A DNA stretch of 64,000 nucleotides from DASWHF01 sp036393295 (GTDB lineage Bacteria; Pseudomonadota; Gammaproteobacteria; Acidiferrobacterales; UBA6901). The notes under the pieces were generated by a model, which was not told the DNA's origin, made no database searches, and saw only the letters and a program-made list of their open reading frames with translations. Below are positions 38,111 through 46,403 of this stretch, in pieces. The DNA is taken from the NCBI GenBank assembly GCA_036393295.1, contig DASWHF010000147.1:21161-85160 (forward strand), written 5' to 3'. Numbering within the stretch: position 1 is the first letter of the stretch; each line of letters begins with the position of its first letter. The position numbers were made by a program, and so were the translations under genes.

Positions 38111-39244
38111 GTGGCGCGGCGCGACGATTCCCACGATGAGGTGACGGCGCTCAAGCGCCGGCTCACCGAGCAGCGTCAGGAGCTGGCGCGCAAGCTGCGT
38201 GACAACGAGCGGATCTGGGCGGGCTTCCGCGCCATCGAGGTCCGGATGATCGGCGCCGAGTCGCTGGCCGGACTGGTCGAGGTCCTGGCGACCGCCTTGC
38301 CGCAGCGCTTCCCCCATGTCGAGGCGGCGAGCCTCACGCTGCTCGATCCCGAGTTCGAGATGAAGCGGCTCGTCGCCGGCCACGCGCCGGCCGCCGCCGC
38401 CCTGCATGACGTCGAGCCCGAATGGCTGCGCGCCCAATTTTCCGGCACGGCGCGGCCGTGGCTGGGCGCGGCGACGCCGCCGGTGAGCGCCGTGGCGTTT
38501 CCGGACCTGCGCCCGCCGCCGCGCTCGCTGGCGCTGGCGCCCCTGGTGTTGCACGGTCAGATCATCGGCAGCCTCAACCAGGCGAGCCGCGATCCTGATC
38601 ACTTCCGCCCCGGCACCGCCACCGATCTGCTGGAGCACCTGGCGGCGGTCACAGCGATGTGCCTGGACAACGCCGTCAGCCGCGAGCGCCTGAAGCGCGA
38701 CGGGCTCACCGATGCGCTCACCGGGGTCGCCAACCGGCGCTTCTTCGAGCGCCGCCTGCGCGAGGAGCTGAGCGCCTGGCAGCGGCGCGCCGGGCCACTC
38801 GCCTGCCTGCTGGTCGATCTCGATCATTTCAAGCAATTGAACGACCGCCACGGCCACCAGACCGGCGACCGCGCGCTGTGCGCCGTGGCCGGTGTGCTGA
38901 GCGCCGGCCTGCGCGGCTGCGACGTGCTGGCGCGCTACGGCGGCGAGGAGTTCGTGCTGCTGCTGCCCGGCACCGATCTCGTCGCCGCGCTCGAGGTCGC
39001 CGAGCGGCTGCGCGCGCAGATCGCGGCGCTCGTGCTCGGCGACGGCGCGGCCGGCGCGCCGCAGGTGACGGCCTCGATCGGCGTCGCCTGCCTGGCGTCC
39101 GGCGCGACGCCGGCGGTCGAGCCGGGTGAATGGCTGGTGGCCCAGGCCGACGCCGCGCTCTATGCGGCTAAGCAGGCCGGCCGCGACCGCGTGAGCGACG
39201 GCGCCGGGCGCGCGGCGCGCGCCGCCGATCTGGCGCCGGGCTGA
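38111..39244 (+). CDS. DUF484-GGDEF diguanylate cyclase
   Basis: The 377-aa protein starts at GTG 38111. A short coiled coil (about 10-45) leads into a DUF484/GAF-like sensor domain (about 45-190, LTLLDPEFEMKRLVAGHAP) and a GGDEF domain. The active site is GGEEF at 277-281, and an inhibitory I-site RGCD (268-271) lies exactly five residues upstream, so it should make c-di-GMP and be product-inhibited. It is cytosolic, with no membrane segment. It is 46 bases after dsbC and may be transcribed with it. It is a possible source of the ligand for the riboswitch at 20956. Confidence 0.92.
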   Translation: MARRDDSHDEVTALKRRLTEQRQELARKLRDNERIWAGFRAIEVRMIGAESLAGLVEVLATALPQRFPHVEAASLTLLDPEFEMKRLVAGHAPAAAALHDVEPEWLRAQFSGTARPWLGAATPPVSAVAFPDLRPPPRSLALAPLVLHGQIIGSLNQASRDPDHFRPGTATDLLEHLAAVTAMCLDNAVSRERLKRDGLTDALTGVANRRFFERRLREELSAWQRRAGPLACLLVDLDHFKQLNDRHGHQTGDRALCAVAGVLSAGLRGCDVLARYGGEEFVLLLPGTDLVAALEVAERLRAQIAALVLGDGAAGAPQVTASIGVACLASGATPAVEPGEWLVAQADAALYAAKQAGRDRVSDGAGRAARAADLAPG

Positions 39245-39256
39245 AGCCCGCGGGCG

Positions 39257-42200
39257 TCAGTCCGGCGCCGTTGCGTGGAATTCCGCGCTGCCGGTTTCGG
39301 CGCCGCGCAACTCGAGCGCGACGCGCGGCGCCGTGAAGATCAGCCAGCCGCGCACTTGCTGCGCCGGCCACAGCTCGGCGGCGCCGGCCATGTACAGCTG
39401 CAGCTGCTCGCGGTACTGCGCGGCGATCTGCCGGGCGCCGGCGGCGCCGATGCCGGCATGGGTCTTGTAGTCCAGCACCGCGATCCCGGCATCGCTCACC
39501 ACCAGCCGGTCGATCACGCCGTAGACCTCGCGCTCGCCGGCGCGGAACAGTATCGGCAGCTCGTTGTGCGCGTTCCGGTAGCGCTTGGGGTCGAACCAGT
39601 CGCGAAACCGCGGATCGTCGATCAGCGCGCGGGCTTCGTCGAAGCAGGCGTCGAAATCGCCCGCCGGGATATCCGCGCCGAGCTCCGCGCGCAGCGTCCG
39701 GCGCAGCGAAGCGCGCGGTGCGCCGCCCGTCGTCAGGCGTTCGAGCATGCGGTGCAGGACGAGGCCGCGGGCCGCGCCGCGCGCGTCGACCGGCGTGGTC
39801 GGCGCCGCGTCGGCCGCCACCCCGCCGGCGCTCGGTCGCAGGAAGCCGCCGGTGGCGGTGTCCGGCAACGGCCGAGTGAGGGCCGGGTCGGGCGGTCCGG
39901 GATCGGACGCGGCGGCGGGCGGCGCCGAGTAGGGCGGCGGCGTGCCGAAGGCCGTGCCGCCGTAGTGATTGACGGCGCGCGTCGCGTCGTCGGCGTGCCG
40001 CACCTCGAATTCCGCCCGCCCGGCGGCGTCGCGCAGGCGCGCCTCGATGATGCCGTACCAGCCGCGGTCGCTGCCGCGCGCCGGCTCGCAGCCGGAGACG
40101 AACAGGTATTGCTTGGAGCGCGTCAAGGCGACGTACAGCAGGTTCATGTTCTCGCGTGCCGCCGCGGCCTCGTGTTCGGCGAGCAGCGCGCGGCTGTATT
40201 CGTCGACATCGTCGCCCGCGGAGACCAGATGAAAGTGGCGCGGCGCCGCGGCCTCGACCGGCCAGCTCACCAGCGCGCGCATCCCCGTGTCGCCGTGCCG
40301 CGGGCGCGCGGCGTCGGCGAGGAACACCACCGGCGCCTCCAGACCCTTGACGCCGTGGACCGTGAGCAGCTGCACGCGGTCCCGGCTCAGGCTCGGCGGC
40401 TCGGACGGCGCCTCGTTGCGCTGGCCGGCCAGCGTTTCGAGATGGGCGAGAAAGCGCGACAGGCTGGGGTAGCGGCCGCTGTCAAGCTCGAGCGCCAGCT
40501 CCAGGAAGCGGCCGAGATTGGCGGCGATGCGCGCGCGCAGATGCGCGGGCGCGGCGCTCAGGTAGCGCGGGATCACGTCGCCCTCGTCGTAGATGCGGTC
40601 GAGCAGATCGTGCACCGGCACGCGGTCGACGGCTCCCCGCCAGGCGCCGATCAGGCGCGCCCCGCGCGCCAGCCCGTCGTCGGCGGGGCGCGCGGCGGCG
40701 ATGTGTTCCAGGCGCTGCGACCACGGCCCACCCTGCGCGTCCCGGGCGAGCGCGACGAGATCGGCGCTGTCCGCCGCGAACAGCGGCGCGCGCAGCGCGC
40801 CGGCCAGCGCCAGGTCGTCGGCCGGCGCGACCAGCGCCGTCAGGAGCTGCACCAGGTCACGGACTTCCAGGCAGTCGAGCAAGGTGCCGCGGCCGGCGCC
40901 CTGGTAGGGAATGCCGGCGTGTCGCAGCGCCGCCTCGTAGTGTGCCGCGTGCGTGCGGTCGCGCAGCAGCACGAAGACATCGCCGTAGGCCAGCGGCCGC
41001 ACGCCCTGCTCGTCGAGGATCGGCGTGCCGCGCAGTGCCAGGATGTGTTCCGCGATGCGCGCGCCTTCCTCGGCGTAGCGCCGGTCCTCGTCGACCGCAC
41101 GCGGCGTTTCGAGCGGATCGCGCAGTCCGGCCGCGGCCGGCGCGCCGGCCTCCGGCGGCGCCGCCACCAGCGGCAGCAGCTCGGCGCGGCCCCAGAGCTC
41201 ATGGCGGTGCGTGTCGTGCGCCGGGAAGCCCGCGATCAGCGCGGCCGGCTCGCCGAACACCCGATTCACGAAGCGCGCGATCGCCGGCGACGAGCGCCGC
41301 GAGACGTGATGGCCGAATCGTTCGACGTCGAGCGCGCTCGCGAGCCAGGTCTCGGCGTGCGCGAACAGCGCCGGGTCGGCGCGCCGGAAGCGGTAGATCG
41401 ACTGCTTCTCGTCGCCGACCAGGAACACGCTGCGGCCGCGCCCGGCGTCGCCGGCGGCGATCTCGGCGAGCAGCGGCAGCAGCAGCCGCCACTGCGTCGG
41501 GTTGGTGTCCTGGAATTCGTCGACCAGCAGATGCTCGATACGCTGGTCGAGCTTGTACTGCACCCATTCGGCGTGGCGGCTGCGGTTCAGCAGCCGGTAG
41601 GCCTGCCACTCGAGGTCGGCGAAATCGAGGATGCCGCGCTCGTGCTTGATGCGCTGGAAGTGCTCGAGCAGGCGCCGGCCCGCGCGGTACCAGGCGGCCG
41701 ACAGCGCCCAGGTATTGCGCCGGCGGAAGCGCTCGCGCGCCGCGACCAGCCGGTCGGTGATCTCGGCATGCAGCGCGACCAGCGCTTGCGCGTCGGCGGC
41801 GCCGAGTCTGGTCGCGAGCGTCTTGTTGGCCTTGAGGACGTAAGGCGCGCCCTTGCCGCCGTCGCTCAACAGCGCGGCGCACAGCGCCTCGGCGCCCGCG
41901 CGGGGATTGCGCGAAGCGAGTTCCTGCGCCGCGCGCAGGCGCTCGATGCGCTCGAGGTGGGTTGCGGTCGGGTGGCGGGTCAGCAGCGCCGTGTAGCGTT
42001 CGAGCCGGGGGGCGAGGGCCGGCACGTCCACCCAGTCCGCCGGGTCGTCGGCGCCGGCGTCGATTCCCAGGGCTTCGGCCAGGGCGCGGCCGAGCTCGGC
42101 CACCGGGTCGCGGAGGTTCTCGGTTCGCGCCCACCAGTCGCTGCGGTGCGCGAGAAACGAATCGAGGGCGTCGTGCAGGCCGTGAACGCCGCCGGCGCGC

Positions 42201-42715
42201 AGCAGTGTGTCGAGGGCCGCGGCCAGCTCGCCGTCCGGCCTCCCGGCCGCCTCGCGTTCCAGCGCCAGCCAGGCGTCCGCCGCGAGCGCGCCGGTGGTCT
42301 CGACCAGCTCGAATCCGGCCGGCACCTCGGCCTCGACCGGGAAGCGCCGCAGCAGCTCGGCGCAAAAGGCGTGGAAGGTGGAGGCGCGCAACGGGTGCTC
42401 GGCGGTCAGCAGGCCCTCGTACAGCCCGCGCACGCGCCGGCGGGCCTCGGCTCCGGGGGCAATACCGAGCTGGGCCAGGGCGGCGTCCAGGGGGGTGTCG
42501 CCCAGGTCCGCCAGGGCGAACAGGCGCTCGCCGACCCGCTGGTCGATCTCGGCCGCGGCCTTGCGGGTGAAGGTGATCGCCAGGATCGCGCCCGGCGCCA
42601 CGCCCTCGTACAGCAATCGGACGATACGGCTCACCAGCAGCCAGGTCTTACCGGTCCCGGCCGAGGCCCGCACCACGACGTGCCGGTCCGGATGGATGCC
42701 CGGGGTGCCGGTCAT
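39257..42715 (-). CDS. UvrD-type helicase-nuclease (AddA-like)
   Basis: The 1152-aa protein has superfamily 1 helicase motifs: Walker A ASAGTGKT at 17-24, AITFTRKAAAEI, LLVDEFQDTNPTQW (DEFQ box), LVGDEKQSIYRFR, VQLLTVHGVKGLEAPVVFLA and LYVALTRSK. The C-terminus has a RecB-like nuclease core (GVIDRLVVSDAGIAVLDYKTH). With the AddB-like gene upstream on the same strand it should process double-strand breaks in place of or beside RecBCD. The two genes are separated by 346 bases holding a plus-strand small RNA, and this gene has its own promoter (42780-42808). Called exodeoxyribonuclease V beta-like in many genomes. Confidence 0.88.
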   Translation of the reverse strand: MTGTPGIHPDRHVVVRASAGTGKTWLLVSRIVRLLYEGVAPGAILAITFTRKAAAEIDQRVGERLFALADLGDTPLDAALAQLGIAPGAEARRRVRGLYEGLLTAEHPLRASTFHAFCAELLRRFPVEAEVPAGFELVETTGALAADAWLALEREAAGRPDGELAAALDTLLRAGGVHGLHDALDSFLAHRSDWWARTENLRDPVAELGRALAEALGIDAGADDPADWVDVPALAPRLERYTALLTRHPTATHLERIERLRAAQELASRNPRAGAEALCAALLSDGGKGAPYVLKANKTLATRLGAADAQALVALHAEITDRLVAARERFRRRNTWALSAAWYRAGRRLLEHFQRIKHERGILDFADLEWQAYRLLNRSRHAEWVQYKLDQRIEHLLVDEFQDTNPTQWRLLLPLLAEIAAGDAGRGRSVFLVGDEKQSIYRFRRADPALFAHAETWLASALDVERFGHHVSRRSSPAIARFVNRVFGEPAALIAGFPAHDTHRHELWGRAELLPLVAAPPEAGAPAAAGLRDPLETPRAVDEDRRYAEEGARIAEHILALRGTPILDEQGVRPLAYGDVFVLLRDRTHAAHYEAALRHAGIPYQGAGRGTLLDCLEVRDLVQLLTALVAPADDLALAGALRAPLFAADSADLVALARDAQGGPWSQRLEHIAAARPADDGLARGARLIGAWRGAVDRVPVHDLLDRIYDEGDVIPRYLSAAPAHLRARIAANLGRFLELALELDSGRYPSLSRFLAHLETLAGQRNEAPSEPPSLSRDRVQLLTVHGVKGLEAPVVFLADAARPRHGDTGMRALVSWPVEAAAPRHFHLVSAGDDVDEYSRALLAEHEAAAARENMNLLYVALTRSKQYLFVSGCEPARGSDRGWYGIIEARLRDAAGRAEFEVRHADDATRAVNHYGGTAFGTPPPYSAPPAAASDPGPPDPALTRPLPDTATGGFLRPSAGGVAADAAPTTPVDARGAARGLVLHRMLERLTTGGAPRASLRRTLRAELGADIPAGDFDACFDEARALIDDPRFRDWFDPKRYRNAHNELPILFRAGEREVYGVIDRLVVSDAGIAVLDYKTHAGIGAAGARQIAAQYREQLQLYMAGAAELWPAQQVRGWLIFTAPRVALELRGAETGSAEFHATAPD

Positions 42716-42779
42716 GACCGGATGGCACCTGGCTGGTGGGGGCGTTCCGACGAAAAAGTTTTCATATTTTTGAAAAGCC

Positions 42780-42808
42780 AGTATACTACTTAAGTATTTG
42801 TTTGTTAA
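42780..42808 (-). promoter_or_regulatory. Promoter of AddA-like gene
   Basis: On the minus strand TTAACA (42808-42803) and TATACT (42785-42780) are 17 bases apart, a near-consensus sigma-70 promoter. The start would be near 42773, 58 bases before the ATG at 42715. The leader contains a short AT hairpin TTTTCA-AAAATA-TGAAAA. Confidence 0.7.
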
Positions 42809-42859
42809 TGTAATGTAAAAATTTCTGTCGGTGCCAGAGTTAAATTTTTGGAGTTTTGC

Positions 42860-42887
42860 TTGATTTTTTCCGGGCGCCGATTATAGT
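42860..42887 (+). promoter_or_regulatory. Promoter of the candidate small RNA
   Basis: On the plus strand TTGATT (42860-42865) and TATAGT (42882-42887) are 16 bases apart. The start would be near 42894. It is back-to-back with the promoter of the AddA-like gene. Confidence 0.65.
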
Positions 42888-42893
42888 ACTTAT

Positions 42894-43030
42894 CAGGTAC
42901 GGACACTGTAGTTCACGGAAAGGCGCGACACAGGATGTGACCAGGAACAGGGACGACTCCATCCGCAAGGATGCGGTGGAGGGTAGTGGTCCATACACCC
43001 GCAAGGCGGCCGCAAGGCCGCCTTTTTTTT
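42894..43030 (+). ncRNA. Candidate CsrB/RsmZ-type small RNA (CsrA sponge)
   Basis: A plus-strand unit of about 137 bases has its own promoter and a strong terminator and no credible ORF. It contains seven GGA triplets (42901, 42917, 42933, 42944, 42951, 42969, 42978). Two lie in ideal CsrA contexts: ACACAGGATGT (42928-42938) almost matches the CsrA SELEX consensus, and CCGC-AAGGAT-GCGG (42963-42976) presents AAGGA in a hairpin loop. Clustered GGA in loops plus a terminator is the definition of CsrB/RsmY/RsmZ RNAs. It lies antisense in orientation to the AddAB-like genes but does not overlap either. The class is inferred; no family alignment could be run. Confidence 0.62.
43005..43030 (+). terminator. 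Rho-independent terminator
   Basis: GGCGGCC-GCAA-GGCCGCC forms a 7-bp all-GC stem with a GNRA-like loop, followed directly by eight T bases on the plus strand. It ends the small RNA. The T tract is on the wrong side to serve the minus-strand AddB-like gene that stops at 43062. Confidence 0.92.
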
Positions 43031-43061
43031 GCCATTTTGTCCCCTGCGCAGCGATCATTCC

Positions 43062-45926
43062 TTAAGCCTCCTGCCACAGTTGCTTGCGGCATAGCCCTTC
43101 CATGGTGCAGCGCGCGCAGGTCTCGGTATCGCCCCAGGCGGGCAGTGTCTTGCCGGCCGACATGTCCGTGTACAGGCGGCGCACTCTCGCCAGGACGCCA
43201 TCGGCCAGTGCCGCCAGGGGTTCGCCGGCAACCCCGACACGGCTGTGGATACTCTTGGATTCGATCGCAACAAAGGCCACGGCCTCGACCGGACCGTCCC
43301 ACAACAGCGCGTAGTACGGCAGCTGGGTACGCTCGCCGCTGTCCACTTCCGCCTGGCGCGGCACGCTGCCGGTCTTGTAGTCCAGGATTGCCACGCCCGC
43401 CGCGCCCTGGTCGACACGGTCCAGCCGGCCGTGCAGGGTGAGGCCCGCCGGCAACACCTGTTCACAGGACTGCTCGCTCGCCAGCGGTCGCCAGCGCGCG
43501 GCGCGCTCCAGCTCCCAGTCGAGGTAACGCGGGATCAGTTGCTGCCAGCGGTACAGCCAGCCGCGCGCCAGGAACCGCCGCGCCACATCCTCGGCGAACA
43601 CCGCCTGCCCGATCCGGTCGAGCAGTGCCTCGGCGGCGGCGCGGTTGTCGGCGCCGAGCGGCGCGCCGAGCGGCCCGGGCAGGCCGGGCACGGGCTGGTG
43701 AAAGGCCTGCAGGATGCGATGCACGCGCCGGCCGAAATCCACTTTCTCGACCTCGTCGCGGATCTCCTCGGGCGCTGCGAGCCCCAGGCAATCGGCGGCG
43801 AAGAACTGATAGGGACAGTCGATGAGGCGCTGATGCGCGGAAGCCGAGAGCCGCGCCGGCAGCAGCTCGGCCGCGCGCGCGCGCGGAAACGGCGCCGGCT
43901 GCGGCCGGCGCGTGCGGTGGGTGAGGCTGCATGCGCCGCTTGCCGCCAGCGCGGCGAGCCGTTCGTCGACGAGCGCGTCGCCGTAAGCGAGCTGATGAAA
44001 GCGGCGCAGTTGCTCGACCCAGGGGCTGGCCAGCACCGGCTCCCCGTCCTGCTCGCGGCGCAGTGTGATCAGCACGTGCGGCGCCGCTTCCAGCAGTCGG
44101 CGGAAGTCCTGGTAGAGCTCGCGCCCGGCCAGCCCGCGCGACGGCAGGCCGAGTTGCAGGCGCACGCCGTCGTTGAAAAACGGCGCTGACTGCGGCGCGC
44201 CCGGCAGGTGCTCGCGCTCGGCGCCGGCGATGATCACCGCGTCGAAGCGGTACAGGCGGCTGTCGCCGAGCGACATCAGCTCGACGTTGCGTCCGCTGAG
44301 CGGCGGGCGGAAGTGCTCGCGCTCCAGCCGGCGCGTCAGCCACTGGCGGAACTCGGTCCAGGTGAAGCGCTCCTGCGAACCGTGCGCCGCCGCCTGCAGC
44401 GCGCCGAGACTCGCGAGCACGCGCGCGCCGGCCTCGTCGGCGTCGAGGTGGGCGCGCAAGCCCAGGCTGTCGAGGCTCGCGGCCAACGCCTCGACGTAGC
44501 GCGCCGGCGGCTGCGCGCCGGCGTCGGCGAGTGCCGCGAGCGCGCGACCGGCCTCGCTCAGGGCGTCGAGCAGCCGGCCGAGCGCGTCGAAGGTCGCGGC
44601 GTCGAGTCGCCCGCGCTCGGACTCGAGCGCCTCGCGGTAGCGCGCGAGGCCGGCGCTGAGATTGTGCCGGCGCAGCAGGCCCTCGAACGCCGCGACCTGC
44701 GCGAGGCGCGCGTCGCGCTCCGCGTTGCTGGTGACGAACGGTGACTTGAGCAGGTCGAGCAGCGGCCGGTGGTGGAAATGGTCCTCGACCGCCTCCAGCC
44801 AGCGCATCACCGCGGTCGCGGCGCTGGTGGTCGACAACGGCCAGCCGCCGGCGTCGCGCAGCCTGAGCGCGGCGCGCTCCAGCAGCGCACGCACGCGGCG
44901 CGCCAGCTTGCGGTCGTTGGTGACGATGCCGATGTTGCGCGCGCCGGCCAGCCACCAGCGCCGCACCTGCAGCTCGATCGCCTGCGCCTGCTGCTCGGCG
45001 CCGTCGGCGACGAACAGCGCGAGCCGGCCGTGGGCCGGCGAGGCCGGAATGTGCCGGCGCAGTGCGTGCGCGCGGCTCACCGGGTCCGTCACTCCGTCGG
45101 CGCCGAAGGCGTCGTTCAGGAACTGCGTGTAGGGATCGGTGACCGCGGCGGGCGGCGCCGCGATTCCGAGCGAATCCAGCAGGGCGGTGGTGAGACCGTC
45201 GGGGTGGTAGCCGCTGCCGCCGGCCTGGCCGTGCAGCACCAGTGTCGCCTGACCACGCGCCATGAGCGTCGTCAGCCATTCGCGCTCGGCGCGCGCGAGT
45301 TGGAGGGGGCCGACCAGATAGACATGCTGATCGGGTTCGAGCTCGTCGAGCGATCGCGCCAGGCCGTCGATGCGCGCGCGCGGCGCATCACGCGCGCCGC
45401 GTTCGTCGAGCTGTTGCTGCCAGGCGCTCCAGGCGCCGTGCAGCCAGCGCGCCTCGGCGGACAGCGGCTCGAGCGCGGCGTCGTCGATGCCGTAGCCGGC
45501 GGCGAGCAGCTCGGTGAGCTGCTCGGCCGAGGCCGGCAGCGCGACGCGGTTGAGGCTCATCTCGTCGAACAGCGCGAGCAGCGCCTCGATCAGCGGCCAG
45601 GTGCCGAGCCGCCGCCTGAGCTCGCGGTTCGCGGCGAGCGCCGCGTACAGCGCGAGCTCGCGCGCCGGCTCGCTGAGCGGCGCTTGTGGCGCGCGCGCCA
45701 GCGCCCAGGTGTCGAGCGTGGCGGTGACCGGCGGAAGCAGGGCGCGACCGGCGCGCCGCAACAGCCGGTGCCGCAGGCGCGCTGCCGCGGCCGGGGCCGG
45801 CAGCAGCACGATCTGGCGGCTTAAGTCGGGCAGCCGGTCGGCGTGGCGTTCGAGCAGCAGCGCCGCGAGGCGGGCGAGGGGGTCTTCCGCGTAGGGGACG
45901 AGAACGATGGTCCGTTCAACGTTCAA
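43062..45926 (-). CDS. AddB-like PD-(D/E)XK nuclease / DNA repair protein
   Basis: The 954-aa protein matches the TIGR03623-type DNA repair family that pairs with UvrD-like AddA proteins. It has a degenerate helicase half (IVLVPYAEDPLARLAALLL, LPAPAAAARLRHRLLRRAG) and a C-terminal nuclease with LDYKTGSVPRQAEVD. Four cysteines in the AddB pattern, one in LIDCPYQFF and three in CARCTMEGLC near the end, should hold the 4Fe-4S cluster that staples the nuclease domain. The start is TTG 45926, which overlaps the fdxA stop by 11 bases. The proximity of a ferredoxin gene and an Fe-S nuclease is probably coincidental. Confidence 0.85.
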   Translation of the reverse strand: MNVERTIVLVPYAEDPLARLAALLLERHADRLPDLSRQIVLLPAPAAAARLRHRLLRRAGRALLPPVTATLDTWALARAPQAPLSEPARELALYAALAANRELRRRLGTWPLIEALLALFDEMSLNRVALPASAEQLTELLAAGYGIDDAALEPLSAEARWLHGAWSAWQQQLDERGARDAPRARIDGLARSLDELEPDQHVYLVGPLQLARAEREWLTTLMARGQATLVLHGQAGGSGYHPDGLTTALLDSLGIAAPPAAVTDPYTQFLNDAFGADGVTDPVSRAHALRRHIPASPAHGRLALFVADGAEQQAQAIELQVRRWWLAGARNIGIVTNDRKLARRVRALLERAALRLRDAGGWPLSTTSAATAVMRWLEAVEDHFHHRPLLDLLKSPFVTSNAERDARLAQVAAFEGLLRRHNLSAGLARYREALESERGRLDAATFDALGRLLDALSEAGRALAALADAGAQPPARYVEALAASLDSLGLRAHLDADEAGARVLASLGALQAAAHGSQERFTWTEFRQWLTRRLEREHFRPPLSGRNVELMSLGDSRLYRFDAVIIAGAEREHLPGAPQSAPFFNDGVRLQLGLPSRGLAGRELYQDFRRLLEAAPHVLITLRREQDGEPVLASPWVEQLRRFHQLAYGDALVDERLAALAASGACSLTHRTRRPQPAPFPRARAAELLPARLSASAHQRLIDCPYQFFAADCLGLAAPEEIRDEVEKVDFGRRVHRILQAFHQPVPGLPGPLGAPLGADNRAAAEALLDRIGQAVFAEDVARRFLARGWLYRWQQLIPRYLDWELERAARWRPLASEQSCEQVLPAGLTLHGRLDRVDQGAAGVAILDYKTGSVPRQAEVDSGERTQLPYYALLWDGPVEAVAFVAIESKSIHSRVGVAGEPLAALADGVLARVRRLYTDMSAGKTLPAWGDTETCARCTMEGLCRKQLWQEA

Positions 45927-46239
45927 GATACTTGAGCTTGCCCGGGACGTCCTCCCACTGTCTGGCGTCCTCGGGCTCGGGCTTCTTCTCGGTCAGCACC
46001 GGCCACTGCCGCGCCAGCTCGGCATTCAATTCGAGGAACTGCTGCTGGTCCTCCGGCAGGTCGTCCTCGGCATAGATGGCGTTGACCGGGCATTCCGGCA
46101 CGCACAGCGTGCAGTCGATGCATTCATCGGGGTCGATGACCAGGAAATTCGGACCCTCATGGAAACAGTCCACCGGGCAGACCTCGACACAATCGGTGTA
46201 CTTGCACTTGATACAGCTTTCCGTGACCACGTAGGTCAT
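45916..46239 (-). CDS. fdxA: 7Fe-8S ferredoxin FdxA
   Basis: The 107-aa ferredoxin begins TYVVTESCIKCKYTDCVEVCPVDCF and has the second cluster motif CIDCTLCVPECP, the FdxA pattern binding one 3Fe-4S and one 4Fe-4S cluster. The C-terminal tail of about 45 residues is normal for the family. A TATCAT box on the minus strand (46282-46277) could be the -10 element. The gene overlaps the TTG start of the AddB-like gene. Confidence 0.95.
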   Translation of the reverse strand: MTYVVTESCIKCKYTDCVEVCPVDCFHEGPNFLVIDPDECIDCTLCVPECPVNAIYAEDDLPEDQQQFLELNAELARQWPVLTEKKPEPEDARQWEDVPGKLKYLER

Positions 46240-46340
46240 TGCGACTCTCCGGCAGGGCTTTTTGGTTCGTGACGCGATGATACACGCTCGCGGCGCCCCG
46301 ATGAACCGGGCGGCCGCGGGCGGCCGGAACAGCGGCGTGC

Positions 46341-46369
46341 TTGCCGGGGACCCGGGTTATACTTTATAA
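46341..46369 (+). promoter_or_regulatory. Promoter of the PilZ-like gene
   Basis: TTGCCG (46341-46346) and TTATAA (46364-46369) are 17 bases apart; TATACT (46358-46363) is an overlapping alternative -10. GTG 46404 follows with GGGGG as ribosome site. Confidence 0.55.
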
Positions 46370-46403
46370 GAAAGCTCAAAAAGCACTGTAACGGGGGCCT
46401 GTC

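Noticed and set aside
39275..42793. Plus-strand open frame of 1172 codons opposite the AddA-like gene
   Set aside because: No recognisable motif, and the helicase motifs on the minus strand are complete.
43005..43030. Terminator of the AddB-like gene
   Set aside because: The T tract follows the stem on the plus strand only; on the minus strand it would precede the stem.
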